Part shown: positions 1 through 7,613 of the stretch, piece by piece
How the letters are laid out: the number at the start of each line of letters is the position of its first letter
How positions within the stretch are numbered: position 1 is the first letter of the stretch
Source: Caulobacter sp. BK020
GTDB lineage: Bacteria > Pseudomonadota > Alphaproteobacteria > Caulobacterales > Caulobacteraceae
DNA length: 64,000 nt
NCBI RefSeq assembly: GCF_004342605.1
Contig: NZ_SLZL01000002.1
Span: 1 to 64,000 of the forward strand
Direction: 5' to 3'
The notes under the pieces: model-generated
What the model was told of the DNA's origin: nothing
The model's database searches: none
Seen by the model: only the letters and a program-made list of their open reading frames with translations
Position numbers and translations under genes: made by a program

Positions 1-1
1 C

Positions 2-76
2 GCTGTCGCCCGAAAGCTCCTGGTCCGCCTCAACGCCAAGGCCAGGGATGCTCGCGCCGCCTTCGTACCGGCTTGA
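2..76 (+). pseudogene. C-terminal fragment of an IS110-type transposase
   Basis: The frame is open from the window edge to a TGA at 74-76 and encodes 24 residues containing RKLLVRLNAKARDARAA. The pattern RKLLVxLNAxxRD is typical of the extreme C-terminus of IS110/IS116/IS902-family transposases. The rest of the gene lies outside the window, so I cannot tell an intact upstream element from a remnant. It fits the other mobile-element debris before dusA. The match is short and made from memory of the family. Confidence 0.5.
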
Positions 77-290
77 CCATCCAGACAGTCGCTCTCTCTT
101 CGAGAAAGGTGTTTTGGTGGTCGATGGCCAACGTCCGTTCAGGTCGAAAGCGGTAGCCGGCCTCAGTGCTGCAATTGTCTAGGAACTGGTGCGGCGGAAT
201 GTCCGCTACGCGCCGTTGCCGTCTCGCACGTTCAGACGTGGTAGGCTGAGGCGACGGAGTAGCCAATTCGCGGGAGGCGAACATGGCTCA

Positions 291-324
291 ATTGGACCTC
301 TTCCTTCATTGGACCTCTTCCTTC
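291..324. repeat. Perfect tandem duplication of a 17-bp unit
   Basis: The unit ATTGGACCTCTTCCTTC occurs twice without a gap, at 291-307 and 308-324. A related ATTGGACC recurs at 357-364. It lies inside the decayed mobile-element debris upstream of dusA and looks like replication slippage in non-functional DNA. Confidence 0.85.
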
Positions 325-341
325 CTCCAAAGCGGCCTTGG

Positions 342-440
342 AACACGGGCCGCGTCATTGGACCCAAGCCGCTGTTCACGCCCAGGCATGTCTGGGGGAT
401 CCGACAGCAGTTGAAAGCGAACGGGGGCGGATCAGGGTGA
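342..440 (+). pseudogene. N-terminal fragment of a tyrosine recombinase (integrase)
   Basis: The frame encodes NTGRVIGPKPLFTPRHVW followed by GIRQQLKANG, then a TGA at 438-440. The pattern 'GPKPxxxPxHVWxIRxxLxxxG' resembles the N-terminal start of a tyrosine-recombinase group common in alphaproteobacterial integrative elements, which normally continues into 'RDLALFNLAIDSKLRG'. That continuation is absent, so at most the first ~30 residues survive. The position close to the 5' end of dusA is informative, because dusA is a known integration hotspot. No start codon or RBS can be assigned. The family assignment is moderate. Confidence 0.45.
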
Positions 441-699
441 CGGCTCGTTTCCGAGCAAGTTTCTGCGCACGCACGAGGCGGGAGCTTTTCTCAATCTCTC
501 GCCTAGAACTATGAAGAAGCTCCGTACGACCGCAGAGGGGGGCCTCTATCGCAAACTGGGCGGTAGAGTCGTCTATGCCCTCGCGGATCTGCAGGCTTGG
601 GCCGACGCAGGAACGAAGCGCCATACGGCCGACCCCCATGGTGGGCATCCAGCGCCGCTAAGCTCGACGAGTAAGCGTCCCCGTCCTGTTCGCAAATAG
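415..699 (+). pseudogene. Helix-turn-helix DNA-binding protein remnant of an integrative element
   Basis: Reading back from TAG at 697-699, the frame encodes FLRTHEAGAFLNLSPRTMKK followed by a segment with YRKLGGRVVYALADLQAWAD. This is the MerR/AlpA-like winged-helix protein found in many alphaproteobacterial conjugative or integrative elements, where the usual helix is 'TLEKHRTYGTGP'. The frame is open only back to a stop at 412-414 and has no ATG, GTG or TTG ahead of the domain. The ATG at 511 lies inside the helix-turn-helix. The 5' end therefore appears lost, probably by the deletion that also cut the integrase fragment just upstream. Confidence 0.6.
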
Positions 700-708
700 A
701 CGCCGGGC

Positions 709-730
709 GTGTACACTGCGTGTACAGTGA
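709..730. promoter_or_regulatory. Tandem GTGTACA direct repeat, possible operator
   Basis: Two 11-bp units that differ at only two positions (GTGTACACTGC and GTGTACAGTGA) sit head to tail ten bases after the helix-turn-helix remnant. Each contains the self-complementary TGTACA. One-turn spacing is typical of a protein-binding site, perhaps for the lost element's regulator or for control of dusA. This is inference only. Confidence 0.35.
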
Positions 731-860
731 GGGTGGCTTTGGGCGTGTTTTTCGCACCTCGGCTCCGCTAACTCATTGAAATCATTGAATCGGATTTCTG
801 TCGGTCCAATTATCCAGTGGGGCAATTGGTGTGGAAATTATTGAATAAAACCAAAGGCTT

Positions 861-1865
861 ATGACGAAATTCTCCATAGCGCCCATGATGGACTGGAGCG
901 ACCGGCACTGCCGGTCGCTGCATCGGGTGCTGTCGCGCCGGGCGCTGCTGTATTCGGAGATGGTGACCAGCGGGGCGGTGCTGAACGGCGACCGCGAGAA
1001 GCTGCTGGGTTTCGACGCGGGTCAGCATCCGGTGGCGCTGCAGCTGGGCGGATCCGAGCCCGCCGATCTGGCCGCCGCCGCCAGGATCGGCGAGGGCTGG
1101 GGCTATGACGAGATCAATCTGAACGTCGGCTGCCCGTCCGACCGTGTGCAGAGCGGCCGGTTCGGCGCCTGCCTGATGCGTGAACCCCAGCTGGTGGCCG
1201 ACTGCATGGCCGCCATGGCGGCGGCGGTGTCCGTGCCGGTGACGGTCAAGTGCCGCATCGGCGTCGACGACCAGGACCCGGAACAGAGCCTGTTCGAGCT
1301 GGTCGACCTGTCGGCCCAGGCCGGCGTCACCACCTTCGTGGTCCATGCGCGCAAGGCCTGGCTGAAGGGGCTGTCGCCTAAGGAGAACCGCGACGTGCCG
1401 CCGCTGGACTATCCGCTGGTCCATCAGTTGAAGCGCGAGCGCCCGGACCTGACCGTCGTGATCAATGGCGGCATTCCCGATCTCGATGTGGCCCTGGCCC
1501 AGCTGGAGCACGTGGACGGGGCGATGCTGGGCCGAGCGGCCTATCATGAGCCAGGCCTGCTGGGGCAGGTCGACCGTCGGGTGTTCGGCGAAGACGTCGC
1601 CGATGTCGACGCGTTCGAAGCGGTTGAGCTCTACAAGCCCTATATGGCCGCCCAGTTGGCGGCGGGCGTGCATCTGGCGGCGATGAGCCGTCACATGCTG
1701 GGCCTGTTCCACGGTCTGCCCGGGGCCCGCGCCTGGCGCCGCATCCTGACCGTCGACGGCGTGAAGGCTGGGGCGGGGCTGGACGTGGTCGACCGGGCCT
1801 TGGCGGCCGTCCGCCAGGCGGTCGACGCGCGAGAAGCTCGGACGCTGGACGCCGTCTCCAGCTAA
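861..1865 (+). CDS. dusA: tRNA-dihydrouridine synthase A
   Basis: This is a flavin enzyme that reduces uridines in the tRNA D-loop to dihydrouridine. The 334-residue protein has the DusA start SIAPMMDWSDRHCR, the active-site signature NVGCPSDRVQSGRFGACLM (catalytic Cys about residue 91), VKCRIGVDD, and a VHARKAWLKGLSPKENR segment, all full length. The ATG at 861 gives the conserved N-terminus. The 5' end of dusA is an established attachment site for integrases, and mobile-element debris lies just upstream. A retropepsin-like gene converges on it after a 10-bp gap. Identification is secure. Confidence 0.96.
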   Translation: MTKFSIAPMMDWSDRHCRSLHRVLSRRALLYSEMVTSGAVLNGDREKLLGFDAGQHPVALQLGGSEPADLAAAARIGEGWGYDEINLNVGCPSDRVQSGRFGACLMREPQLVADCMAAMAAAVSVPVTVKCRIGVDDQDPEQSLFELVDLSAQAGVTTFVVHARKAWLKGLSPKENRDVPPLDYPLVHQLKRERPDLTVVINGGIPDLDVALAQLEHVDGAMLGRAAYHEPGLLGQVDRRVFGEDVADVDAFEAVELYKPYMAAQLAAGVHLAAMSRHMLGLFHGLPGARAWRRILTVDGVKAGAGLDVVDRALAAVRQAVDAREARTLDAVSS

Positions 1866-1875
1866 AGGCTCGTGC

Positions 1876-2376
1876 TCAGGACCGCAGGACCAGGGCCCGC
1901 GGCGTGGCCTGGAAGCTGGACAGCCGGCCAAGATAGCTCATGCCCAGCAGCGAGGTCTCCAGGCCCTTCTCGACCACCAGGGCGTCGACGTCGCGGACCT
2001 GGGCGCCGGCCACCGAGACGCTGGCCAGCTTGACCGAGGCGGCGCGGGTCTGGCCCGAAGCGGTCATGACCTTGTAGCTGTAGTCCAGCGCCTTGGTGTC
2101 GATGCCCAGCCGCTTGGCGTCGGTCTGGCTGAGGGCCACGGCGGTGGCGCCGGTGTCGATCAGGAAACGGACGGCGCGGCCGTCGACCCTGGCCTCGGCC
2201 CAGAAGTGGCCGTCGGCGGCCTTGACGATCTGGGCGGCGCCGTCGTCGGCGGTCGCGACGGCGGGAGCGGGACCGCGCAGGTCGGGCTGGCGCAGGTCGT
2301 CCAGCGACACCACGGCCTTCGCCGCCCCCACCGCCGAAAGCGCGCCTACGATTGCGATGGCCGCGAACTTGAACAT
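1876..2376 (-). CDS. Retropepsin-like (clan AA) periplasmic aspartic protease
   Basis: The 166-residue protein has an N-terminal hydrophobic segment (about residues 3-22) that could be a signal peptide or anchor, and one aspartic-protease motif FLIDTGATAVALS with the catalytic Asp near residue 74. This is the layout of bacterial single-domain, probably dimeric, retropepsin-like proteases (TIGR02281-like). A hydrophobic segment SLLGMSYLGRL near the end matches the second conserved motif of the family. The ATG at 2376 is preferred because GGCGGGG lies at good spacing. A GTG three codons upstream sits against that same RBS. Substrate is unknown. Confidence 0.8.
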   Translation of the reverse strand: MFKFAAIAIVGALSAVGAAKAVVSLDDLRQPDLRGPAPAVATADDGAAQIVKAADGHFWAEARVDGRAVRFLIDTGATAVALSQTDAKRLGIDTKALDYSYKVMTASGQTRAASVKLASVSVAGAQVRDVDALVVEKGLETSLLGMSYLGRLSSFQATPRALVLRS

Positions 2377-2546
2377 CGAAGTCACCCCGCCATACAGGCT
2401 TGCTGGCCGTTTCTACGGCCGTTGGGGGGAGACTAGCCGCGAATGGGTTTTCAACCGGTGAATCGCGATCTTCACAGATCAGTAAAGTTAACAGATTGCC
2501 GAGCTGATGAAAAATTAAAAACCCGTAATACTTACCAAATCCAACG

Positions 2547-2556
2547 TTACATGTAA
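2547..2556. promoter_or_regulatory. Perfect TTACATGTAA palindrome in an AT-rich intergenic region
   Basis: The region 2462-2652 is strikingly AT-rich for this genome and separates the divergent protease and secreted-protein genes. It contains a 10-bp perfect palindrome about 100 bp before the start of the 118-residue secreted protein. It may be a regulator site. No matching regulator is recognised. Confidence 0.3.
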
Positions 2557-2652
2557 GTAATGTGCAAGATGACTTCGATTTAACTTCAATTCTGCGTATC
2601 TCGGCGACATATGGTTGTTCATCAAATCAGTGCTTGTTGAGGGAACAACGCC

Positions 2653-3009
2653 ATGAAGAAGGTCATCATCGCCGCCGTCGTCGCGCTTTCGGGGCTGGCC
2701 GGGGCGGCCCAGGCCGCCGAAATCAGCAACACGCAGTTCCTGCAGGCCGCCCGCTGCCGCGGCCTGGCCGCTTCGGAAGGCCTGGGCAAGCTCGACACCG
2801 CCGGGATCGACGCGTTCCTGAAGCAGGAAACCGGCAGCCGCGAATTGCCGGTCCGCGTGTCGGCCAACAACAAGATCTCGGGCGCGCAGAAGGAAGGCGA
2901 CAAGGCCGACGGCGCCAAGAAGGAAAAGCTGCTGGCCGAACGTTCAGGCGCCTGCTCGGCCTGGCTGGGCGGCGCGACGACCGGCGCGGCCGTGAACACC
3001 GCGAACTAG
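2653..3009 (+). CDS. Small secreted protein, paralogue A
   Basis: The 118-residue protein starts with a clear Sec signal peptide (KK then a hydrophobic stretch ending AQA, cleavage before AEISN). The mature part is charged, has two cysteines (one in AARCRGLAA, one in GACSAW), and shares the pattern '(A/S)RCxGLA ... LxAERxGxC' with the protein at 3377-3739. The RBS GAGGGA precedes the ATG. I recognise no named domain. The two proteins are evidently paralogues and appear to be lineage-specific envelope or extracellular proteins. The function is unknown. Confidence 0.8.
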   Translation: MKKVIIAAVVALSGLAGAAQAAEISNTQFLQAARCRGLAASEGLGKLDTAGIDAFLKQETGSRELPVRVSANNKISGAQKEGDKADGAKKEKLLAERSGACSAWLGGATTGAAVNTAN

Positions 3010-3016
3010 GGACCGC

Positions 3017-3274
3017 CTAGACTTGGCCGATCGTCAGATTGGCCATCGGGTCCGGGCGACGGGGCAGGTCGGCCATGATCGCCGACCGTTCCTCGTCGCT
3101 TAGCCGAGCCCAGCCGGCGATCTCCGGAAGGGTTCGCCGGCAGCCCAGGCAGAAACCGCTTTGTCCGTCCACCGCGCAGACCTTCACGCAGGGCGTCGCG
3201 ATCGGGCGGGGAGGGCGGGGCGCCGAATTCAGCGTGTCCCCGTCCGGGACTTTCGGGGGCGTGGCCGAGCTCAT
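3017..3274 (-). CDS. DUF1289-family small cysteine-rich protein
   Basis: The 85-residue protein carries the DUF1289 signature [20 protein letters not shown] followed by [16 protein letters not shown]. Cysteines fall at about 29, 33, 42 and 45, suggesting metal or Fe-S binding. The family is widespread in proteobacteria and has no settled function. An AGGA RBS sits five bases before the ATG at 3274. It lies antisense between the two secreted-protein paralogues, converging on paralogue A with a 7-bp gap. Confidence 0.85.
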   Translation of the reverse strand: MSSATPPKVPDGDTLNSAPRPPRPIATPCVKVCAVDGQSGFCLGCRRTLPEIAGWARLSDEERSAIMADLPRRPDPMANLTIGQV

Positions 3275-3376
3275 GTTTTCCTATGTCGCCGTTCCAGGCC
3301 GGGCGCGCAAGGGCGACCCGCGGCGCGGCCCGTGATCGTTGCGTCCAAACCCTTCTTCCAAAACAAGGAGCCAGCA

Positions 3377-3739
3377 ATGCGCATACTTGGTCTTACTCTC
3401 GCCGCCGTCGTCGCCGCCTCGACCGCGCCGGCGTTCGCCGCTGATCGTGTCAGCGACAGTGAGTTGGTACGGGCGTCGCGCTGCCTCGGCTTGGCCAAAG
3501 CCGCCAATTTGGGGACCTCGGACCCGACGGCCCTGCAGGCTTTCATGAAGGCCCAGGGCAGAGGCCGCGATCCCTTGGTGCAGGACCGCGTGGACGCGGC
3601 CGAGCGGGCCGCGAAATCCCAGGCCGGCAAGGCCAAGGACACGCTCAGGGCGTCGCTGATCGCTGAGCGTGACGGCGTCTGCAAGACGTTGATCCAGATG
3701 TCGTCGAACGCCTCGGCGGGCGCGCCCGGCGGGGGCTGA
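3377..3739 (+). CDS. Small secreted protein, paralogue B
   Basis: The 120-residue protein has a signal peptide ending AFA (cleavage before ADRVSD) and a mature part with RASRCLGLAKAANLG and LIAERDGVCKTL. These parallel RCRGLAASEGLG and LLAERSGACSAW in the protein at 2653. The ATG at 3377 follows AAGGAG with good spacing. Longer upstream extensions of the frame run through the promoter of the DUF1289 gene and lack the signal peptide. Both conserved cysteines are kept, suggesting an intramolecular disulfide. Function is unknown. Confidence 0.8.
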   Translation: MRILGLTLAAVVAASTAPAFAADRVSDSELVRASRCLGLAKAANLGTSDPTALQAFMKAQGRGRDPLVQDRVDAAERAAKSQAGKAKDTLRASLIAERDGVCKTLIQMSSNASAGAPGGG

Positions 3740-3800
3740 CGGCTCCGACCGGATCGAACCGGACTTTGCATTGGGCTCGGGCTGGCTTAAGCCCGCGCCC

Positions 3801-4694
3801 ATGACCGTTTCCTCGCCCGCCGCTTCTCCGTTCAACGACATCCGCAAGTTGGCGGCCGACGCGCCGTCGGCTCCGACCACGACCTTTGAGGGGGGCGACC
3901 GCCTGGCCGAGATTTCCGCCTGGCTGACGGCCTGGACGGGCAAGGCGCCGCCGGCGGTGTTGCGGCCGGTCGTCGCCCTCTATGCCGGGGCGCGCCAGGG
4001 CGTGGGGCCGCGCGGTTATGCCCGCGAGCGCCTGGAGGCCGTGGCCGCCGGCGGGGCCAATGTCTGTCGGATCGCCGGCGCGCAGGGCGCGGGGCTGGAG
4101 GCCTTCGATCTGGCCATCGACCGCCCCACGCCGGACGCGGTCGTCAAGGCGTCGATGAGCGAGAAGGAATGCGCCGCGACCATGGCCTTCGGCATGGAGG
4201 CGCTGGCCAAGCAGCCCGACCTGCTGATCCCCGGCGTGATCGCCGCCGAGACCGACCGCGCGGCCGGCGCCGTCGCCCTGGCCCTGTTCGGCGGCGAGGC
4301 GGCGGACTGGAGCGACGCGCCCGAGCCGATCGCCGCCGCCGTGGCCCGTGCCGGCGACGAGAACGACCTGTCCGATCCCCTGCAGGCCCTACGCCAACTG
4401 GGCGGGCGGGAGACGGCCGCCCTGGTCGGGGCGATTCTCGCCGCCCGGGTCCAGAAGATCCCCGTCCTGCTGGACGGCTACGCCTCGGCCGCCGCCGCCG
4501 CCGTGCTGCACGCGATCGATCCGGCGCTGGTCGCCCACTGCCAGGCCGGCCACGTGGGGACGGCCAAGGGTCATGCCCGCCTGCTGGACGCGCTGAGCAA
4601 GCGACCGCTGGTCGCCCTGGATATCGCCGAGGAGGAGGGCGTCGGCGGGGCGACCGCCCTGGCCGTGGTGCGGCTGGCCTGCGAGGTTCGCTGA
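3801..4694 (+). CDS. cobT: Divergent CobT-like nicotinate-nucleotide:dimethylbenzimidazole phosphoribosyltransferase
   Basis: CobT makes alpha-ribazole phosphate for the lower ligand of cobalamin. The C-terminal half matches well: KIPVLLDGYASAAAAAVLHA, then HVGTAKGHARLLDAL, then EEEGVGGATALAV, where the catalytic Glu is normally found in 'GEGxGA'. At 297 residues it is shorter than the usual ~340. The middle glycine-rich motif (usually GEMGIGNT) is replaced by FGMEALAKQPDLLIPG. No other cobalamin gene is nearby. The ATG at 3801 is chosen over an upstream TTG at 3771. It could be a paralogue with altered activity. Confidence 0.75.
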   Translation: MTVSSPAASPFNDIRKLAADAPSAPTTTFEGGDRLAEISAWLTAWTGKAPPAVLRPVVALYAGARQGVGPRGYARERLEAVAAGGANVCRIAGAQGAGLEAFDLAIDRPTPDAVVKASMSEKECAATMAFGMEALAKQPDLLIPGVIAAETDRAAGAVALALFGGEAADWSDAPEPIAAAVARAGDENDLSDPLQALRQLGGRETAALVGAILAARVQKIPVLLDGYASAAAAAVLHAIDPALVAHCQAGHVGTAKGHARLLDALSKRPLVALDIAEEEGVGGATALAVVRLACEVR

Positions 4695-4828
4695 CGTCTT
4701 GCCCGGCGTCACCTGAACATTGTTTACGTTGACGCTAAGGTCATCTTTCCAAACGCCCGTTCGAACTCTAAGGTGACTCCTGAAAGCCAAAGATGGTCCC
4801 GCAGAGGGCCGGTTTCCGGGAGTCCGCC

Positions 4829-6043
4829 ATGAACCTCGATTTCTCGCCCGAAGACGTCGCGTTCCGCGACGAGGTCCGCGCCTTCATCGCCGAGAACTAT
4901 CCCGCCGGCCTGCGCGAGAAGCAGGAGGAGGGCGAGGAGATGGCCAAGGAGGACTTTCTTTCGTGGCACCGCATCCTGGCCAGGAAGGGCTGGGTGGCGC
5001 CGGCCTGGCCCGAGAAGTACGGTGGCCCCGGCTGGACCTCGGTGCAGCGCTACATCTGGTCGGAAGAGACCGCCCGCGCCGACTGCGTGCCGATCCTGCC
5101 GTTCGGCATCAACATGGTCGGGCCGGTGATCTACACCTTCGCCACGCCCGAACAGAAGGAGCGCTTCCTGCCGCCGACCCTGTCGGGCGACATCTGGTGG
5201 GCCCAGGGCTATTCGGAGCCGGGCGCGGGGTCGGACCTAGCGAGCCTGAAGACCAAGGCCGAGCGCTTCACCGGCGACGACGGCAAGGAGTACTATCTGG
5301 TCAACGGCCAGAAGACCTGGACCACCCTGGCCCAGCACGGCGACTGGATCTTCTGCCTGGTCCGCACCGACCCCAACGCCAAGATCCAGGAAGGCATCTC
5401 GTTCCTGCTGATCGACATGAAGTCGCCGGGCGTGACCGTGCGGCCGATCATCACCCTGGGCGGCGAGCACGAGGTCAACGAGGTCTGGCTTGAGAACGTC
5501 AAGGTGCCGGTCGAGAACCGCATCTACGAGGAAAACAAGGGCTGGACCTGCGCCAAGTTCCTGCTGGCCCATGAACGCTCAGGCATCGCCGGCGTGGCGC
5601 GCTCCAAGCGCGGCATCGAGCGCATCCGCCAGATCGCTTCCACCGAGCTGGGCGACGACGGCCAGCCGCTGCTGGCTGACCCGGCCTTCAAGCGCAAGGT
5701 CGCCGACCTGGAGATCGACCTGACGGCGCTGGAATATACCGAGCTGCGCACCCTTGCCGGCGAGGCCGCCGGCAAGGGGCCCGGTCCGGAATCCTCGCTG
5801 CTGAAGATCAAGGGCACCGAGATCCAGCAACGGATCACCGAACTGGTGCTGGAGGCGGCCGGCCACTACGGCGCGCCCTATTTCCGCGGCTTCCCGACCG
5901 ATGGCGACAACGCCCATCCGATCGGACCCGACTGGGCTCACCGCGCCGCTCCGACCTATTTCAACGTCCGCAAGACCTCGATCTACGGCGGCTCCAACGA
6001 GATCCAGCGCAACATCATCGCCAAGATGGTGCTTGGGCTTTGA
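4829..6043 (+). CDS. Acyl-CoA dehydrogenase, probable large subunit of a heteromeric pair
   Basis: The 404-residue FAD flavoprotein has an N-terminal helical domain (DFSPEDVAFRDEVRAF), a beta domain with YSEPGAGSDLASLKT and NGQKTWTTLAQ, and a C-terminal helical domain ending YGGSNEIQRNIIAKMVLGL. It resembles the large subunit of pimeloyl-CoA dehydrogenase-type enzymes. At the position of the medium-chain enzyme's catalytic Glu ('YEGTSQIQR') it has Gly (about residue 387). The partner at 6235 has Glu there. The ATG at 4829 follows GGGAG. It probably forms an operon with 6235, split by a palindromic repeat. Confidence 0.88.
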   Translation: MNLDFSPEDVAFRDEVRAFIAENYPAGLREKQEEGEEMAKEDFLSWHRILARKGWVAPAWPEKYGGPGWTSVQRYIWSEETARADCVPILPFGINMVGPVIYTFATPEQKERFLPPTLSGDIWWAQGYSEPGAGSDLASLKTKAERFTGDDGKEYYLVNGQKTWTTLAQHGDWIFCLVRTDPNAKIQEGISFLLIDMKSPGVTVRPIITLGGEHEVNEVWLENVKVPVENRIYEENKGWTCAKFLLAHERSGIAGVARSKRGIERIRQIASTELGDDGQPLLADPAFKRKVADLEIDLTALEYTELRTLAGEAAGKGPGPESSLLKIKGTEIQQRITELVLEAAGHYGAPYFRGFPTDGDNAHPIGPDWAHRAAPTYFNVRKTSIYGGSNEIQRNIIAKMVLGL

Positions 6044-6051
6044 TTTTCTTC

Positions 6052-6198
6052 CCTTCTCCCCTTGCGGGAGAAGGTGTCGCGAAGCGACGGATGAGGGGTT
6101 GAAGGTGCGGTCAGCCGCGTAGGGCCAAGGTCAATAGGCTCGGCGCGACCCCCATCCGACGTCCTTCGGACGCCACCTCCTCCCGCAAGGGGAGAAGG
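6052..6198. repeat. 147-bp palindromic intergenic repeat inside an operon
   Basis: CCTTCTCCCCTTGCGGGA at 6052-6069 is perfectly complementary to TCCCGCAAGGGGAGAAGG at 6181-6198. Inner segments (GGATGAGGGG and CCCCCATCC) also pair. It fills the gap between the two acyl-CoA dehydrogenase genes and would form a long hairpin in their mRNA. It resembles the dispersed 'gggagaagg' type repeats of alphaproteobacteria, and the repeat at 39776-39900 looks related. Confidence 0.85.
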
Positions 6199-6234
6199 AC
6201 ACAGAACGAAAAGAACAAGATCCGGAGATCCAGG

Positions 6235-7392
6235 ATGGACTTCAACTTCACCGAAGAGCAGTCGATGGTTCGCGACACGGTCGCGAGCTTCCTGCAGGAC
6301 AAGTACGACTTCGAGACCCGCCGCAAGATCGTGGCGTCCGAGAGCGGCTGGCGCGCCGACTACTGGAAGGCCTTCGCCGAGGAGTTGGGCATCCTGGGCG
6401 CCGCGTTCAGCGAGGAACTGGGCGGCCTGGGCGGCGGCGCGATCGACAACATGATCATCATGGAGGAGTTCGGCAAGGCGCTGGTCATCGAGCCGTATCT
6501 GGGCACGGTGGTGATTGGCGGCGGCTTCATGAAGCACTCGGGCTACGCCGGCGCGGCGTCGGTGATCGAGGGCATTGTCGGCGGGACCACGACCATCGCC
6601 TTCGCCTATGCCGAGCCGCAAGGCCGCTACACCTGGCGCGACCTGAAGACCACGGCCCGGAAGGAAGGCTCAGGCTATGTCCTGAACGGCCACAAGGCCG
6701 TGGTGGTCGGCGCGCCGTTCGCCACCCACCTGGTGGTCACGGCCCGCACCGGCGGAGCCCAGCGCGACGCCGGCGGCGTGTCGGTGTTCCTGGTCGACAA
6801 GAGCCTGAAGGGGATCGTCACCCGCGACTATCCCACCGTCGACGGCGGTCGCGCCTCGGAAGTCTATTTCGAGAACGTCTCGATCCCGGCCGACGCCCTG
6901 GTCGGCGAGGAAGGCGGCGGCCTGCCGCTGGTCGACAAGGTGATCGACGAAGCCACCGCCGCCGTCGGCGCCGAGGCCGTGGGCGTGCTGCGCAGGCTGC
7001 ACGAGGGCACGCTGGACTACGCCCGGCAGCGCAAGCAGTTCGGTACGGCCATCTCCAACTTCCAGGTGCTGCAGCACCGGATGGTCGACATGTTTATCGA
7101 GGTGGAACAGGCCGTGTCGATGACCTACATGGCCACGATCAAGCTGGACGAGAGCGATGACGAGCGCGCCAAGGCGGTCTCGGCCGCCAAGGTCCGCATC
7201 GGCCGGGCCTGCAAGTTCGTGGGCCAGAACGCCATCCAGATTCACGGCGGCATGGGCATGACCGACGAGCTGGCGATCGGCCATTATTTCAAGCGCGCCT
7301 CGATCATCGAGGGCCTGTTCGGTTCGGTCGACCACCACCTCAAGCGCTACGAATCGCTGTCGTTCGGGACGGTCGGCGACAAGGCGGCCTGA
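6235..7392 (+). CDS. Acyl-CoA dehydrogenase, probable small (catalytic-base) subunit
   Basis: The 385-residue protein has an N-terminal helical domain (DFNFTEEQSMVRDTVASFL), a beta domain and a C-terminal domain with RKQFGTAISNFQVLQHRMVD and IQIHGGMGMTDELAIGHYF. The catalytic-base region reads ASIIEGLFGSVDHHLKRY, so a Glu (about 359) is present where the upstream partner has Gly. The size and pairing match heterotetrameric dehydrogenases such as PimC/PimD. Electrons would pass through ETF to the ETF-QO encoded at 58932. A strong terminator follows. Substrate cannot be assigned. Confidence 0.88.
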   Translation: MDFNFTEEQSMVRDTVASFLQDKYDFETRRKIVASESGWRADYWKAFAEELGILGAAFSEELGGLGGGAIDNMIIMEEFGKALVIEPYLGTVVIGGGFMKHSGYAGAASVIEGIVGGTTTIAFAYAEPQGRYTWRDLKTTARKEGSGYVLNGHKAVVVGAPFATHLVVTARTGGAQRDAGGVSVFLVDKSLKGIVTRDYPTVDGGRASEVYFENVSIPADALVGEEGGGLPLVDKVIDEATAAVGAEAVGVLRRLHEGTLDYARQRKQFGTAISNFQVLQHRMVDMFIEVEQAVSMTYMATIKLDESDDERAKAVSAAKVRIGRACKFVGQNAIQIHGGMGMTDELAIGHYFKRASIIEGLFGSVDHHLKRYESLSFGTVGDKAA

Positions 7393-7424
7393 TACAGTCC
7401 ACGGACAACTGTTGATTGACGCTC

Positions 7425-7464
7425 AAGCCGCCCGCGACCCGCTGTCGCGGGCGGCTTTTTCTTT
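7425..7464 (+). terminator. Rho-independent terminator after the acyl-CoA dehydrogenase pair
   Basis: AAGCCGCCCGCGAC (7425-7438) pairs with GTCGCGGGCGGCTT (7444-7457) around a five-base loop. A T-rich run TTTTTCTTTG follows. It is a textbook stem and U tract 32 bp after the stop of the second dehydrogenase. Confidence 0.93.
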
Positions 7465-7613
7465 GTGGCGCAAGGCGTTGCGCGAGAAAGAGAAGTCAGA
7501 TCGTCCGTAGGCGGATTTCGTCAGGGTTCGGATGATCTGTCTTGCGTCCGGGCCGCGTCGGCGCATGCTTTGGGTCGACGCGCTGACGACTAGGAGCCTG
7601 GGAGACGCCGCCA

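Noticed and set aside
291..324. 17-bp tandem duplication as a CRISPR or attachment-site signal
   Set aside because: Only two abutting copies, no spacers, and no link to the recombinase or dusA start; slippage is the simpler explanation.
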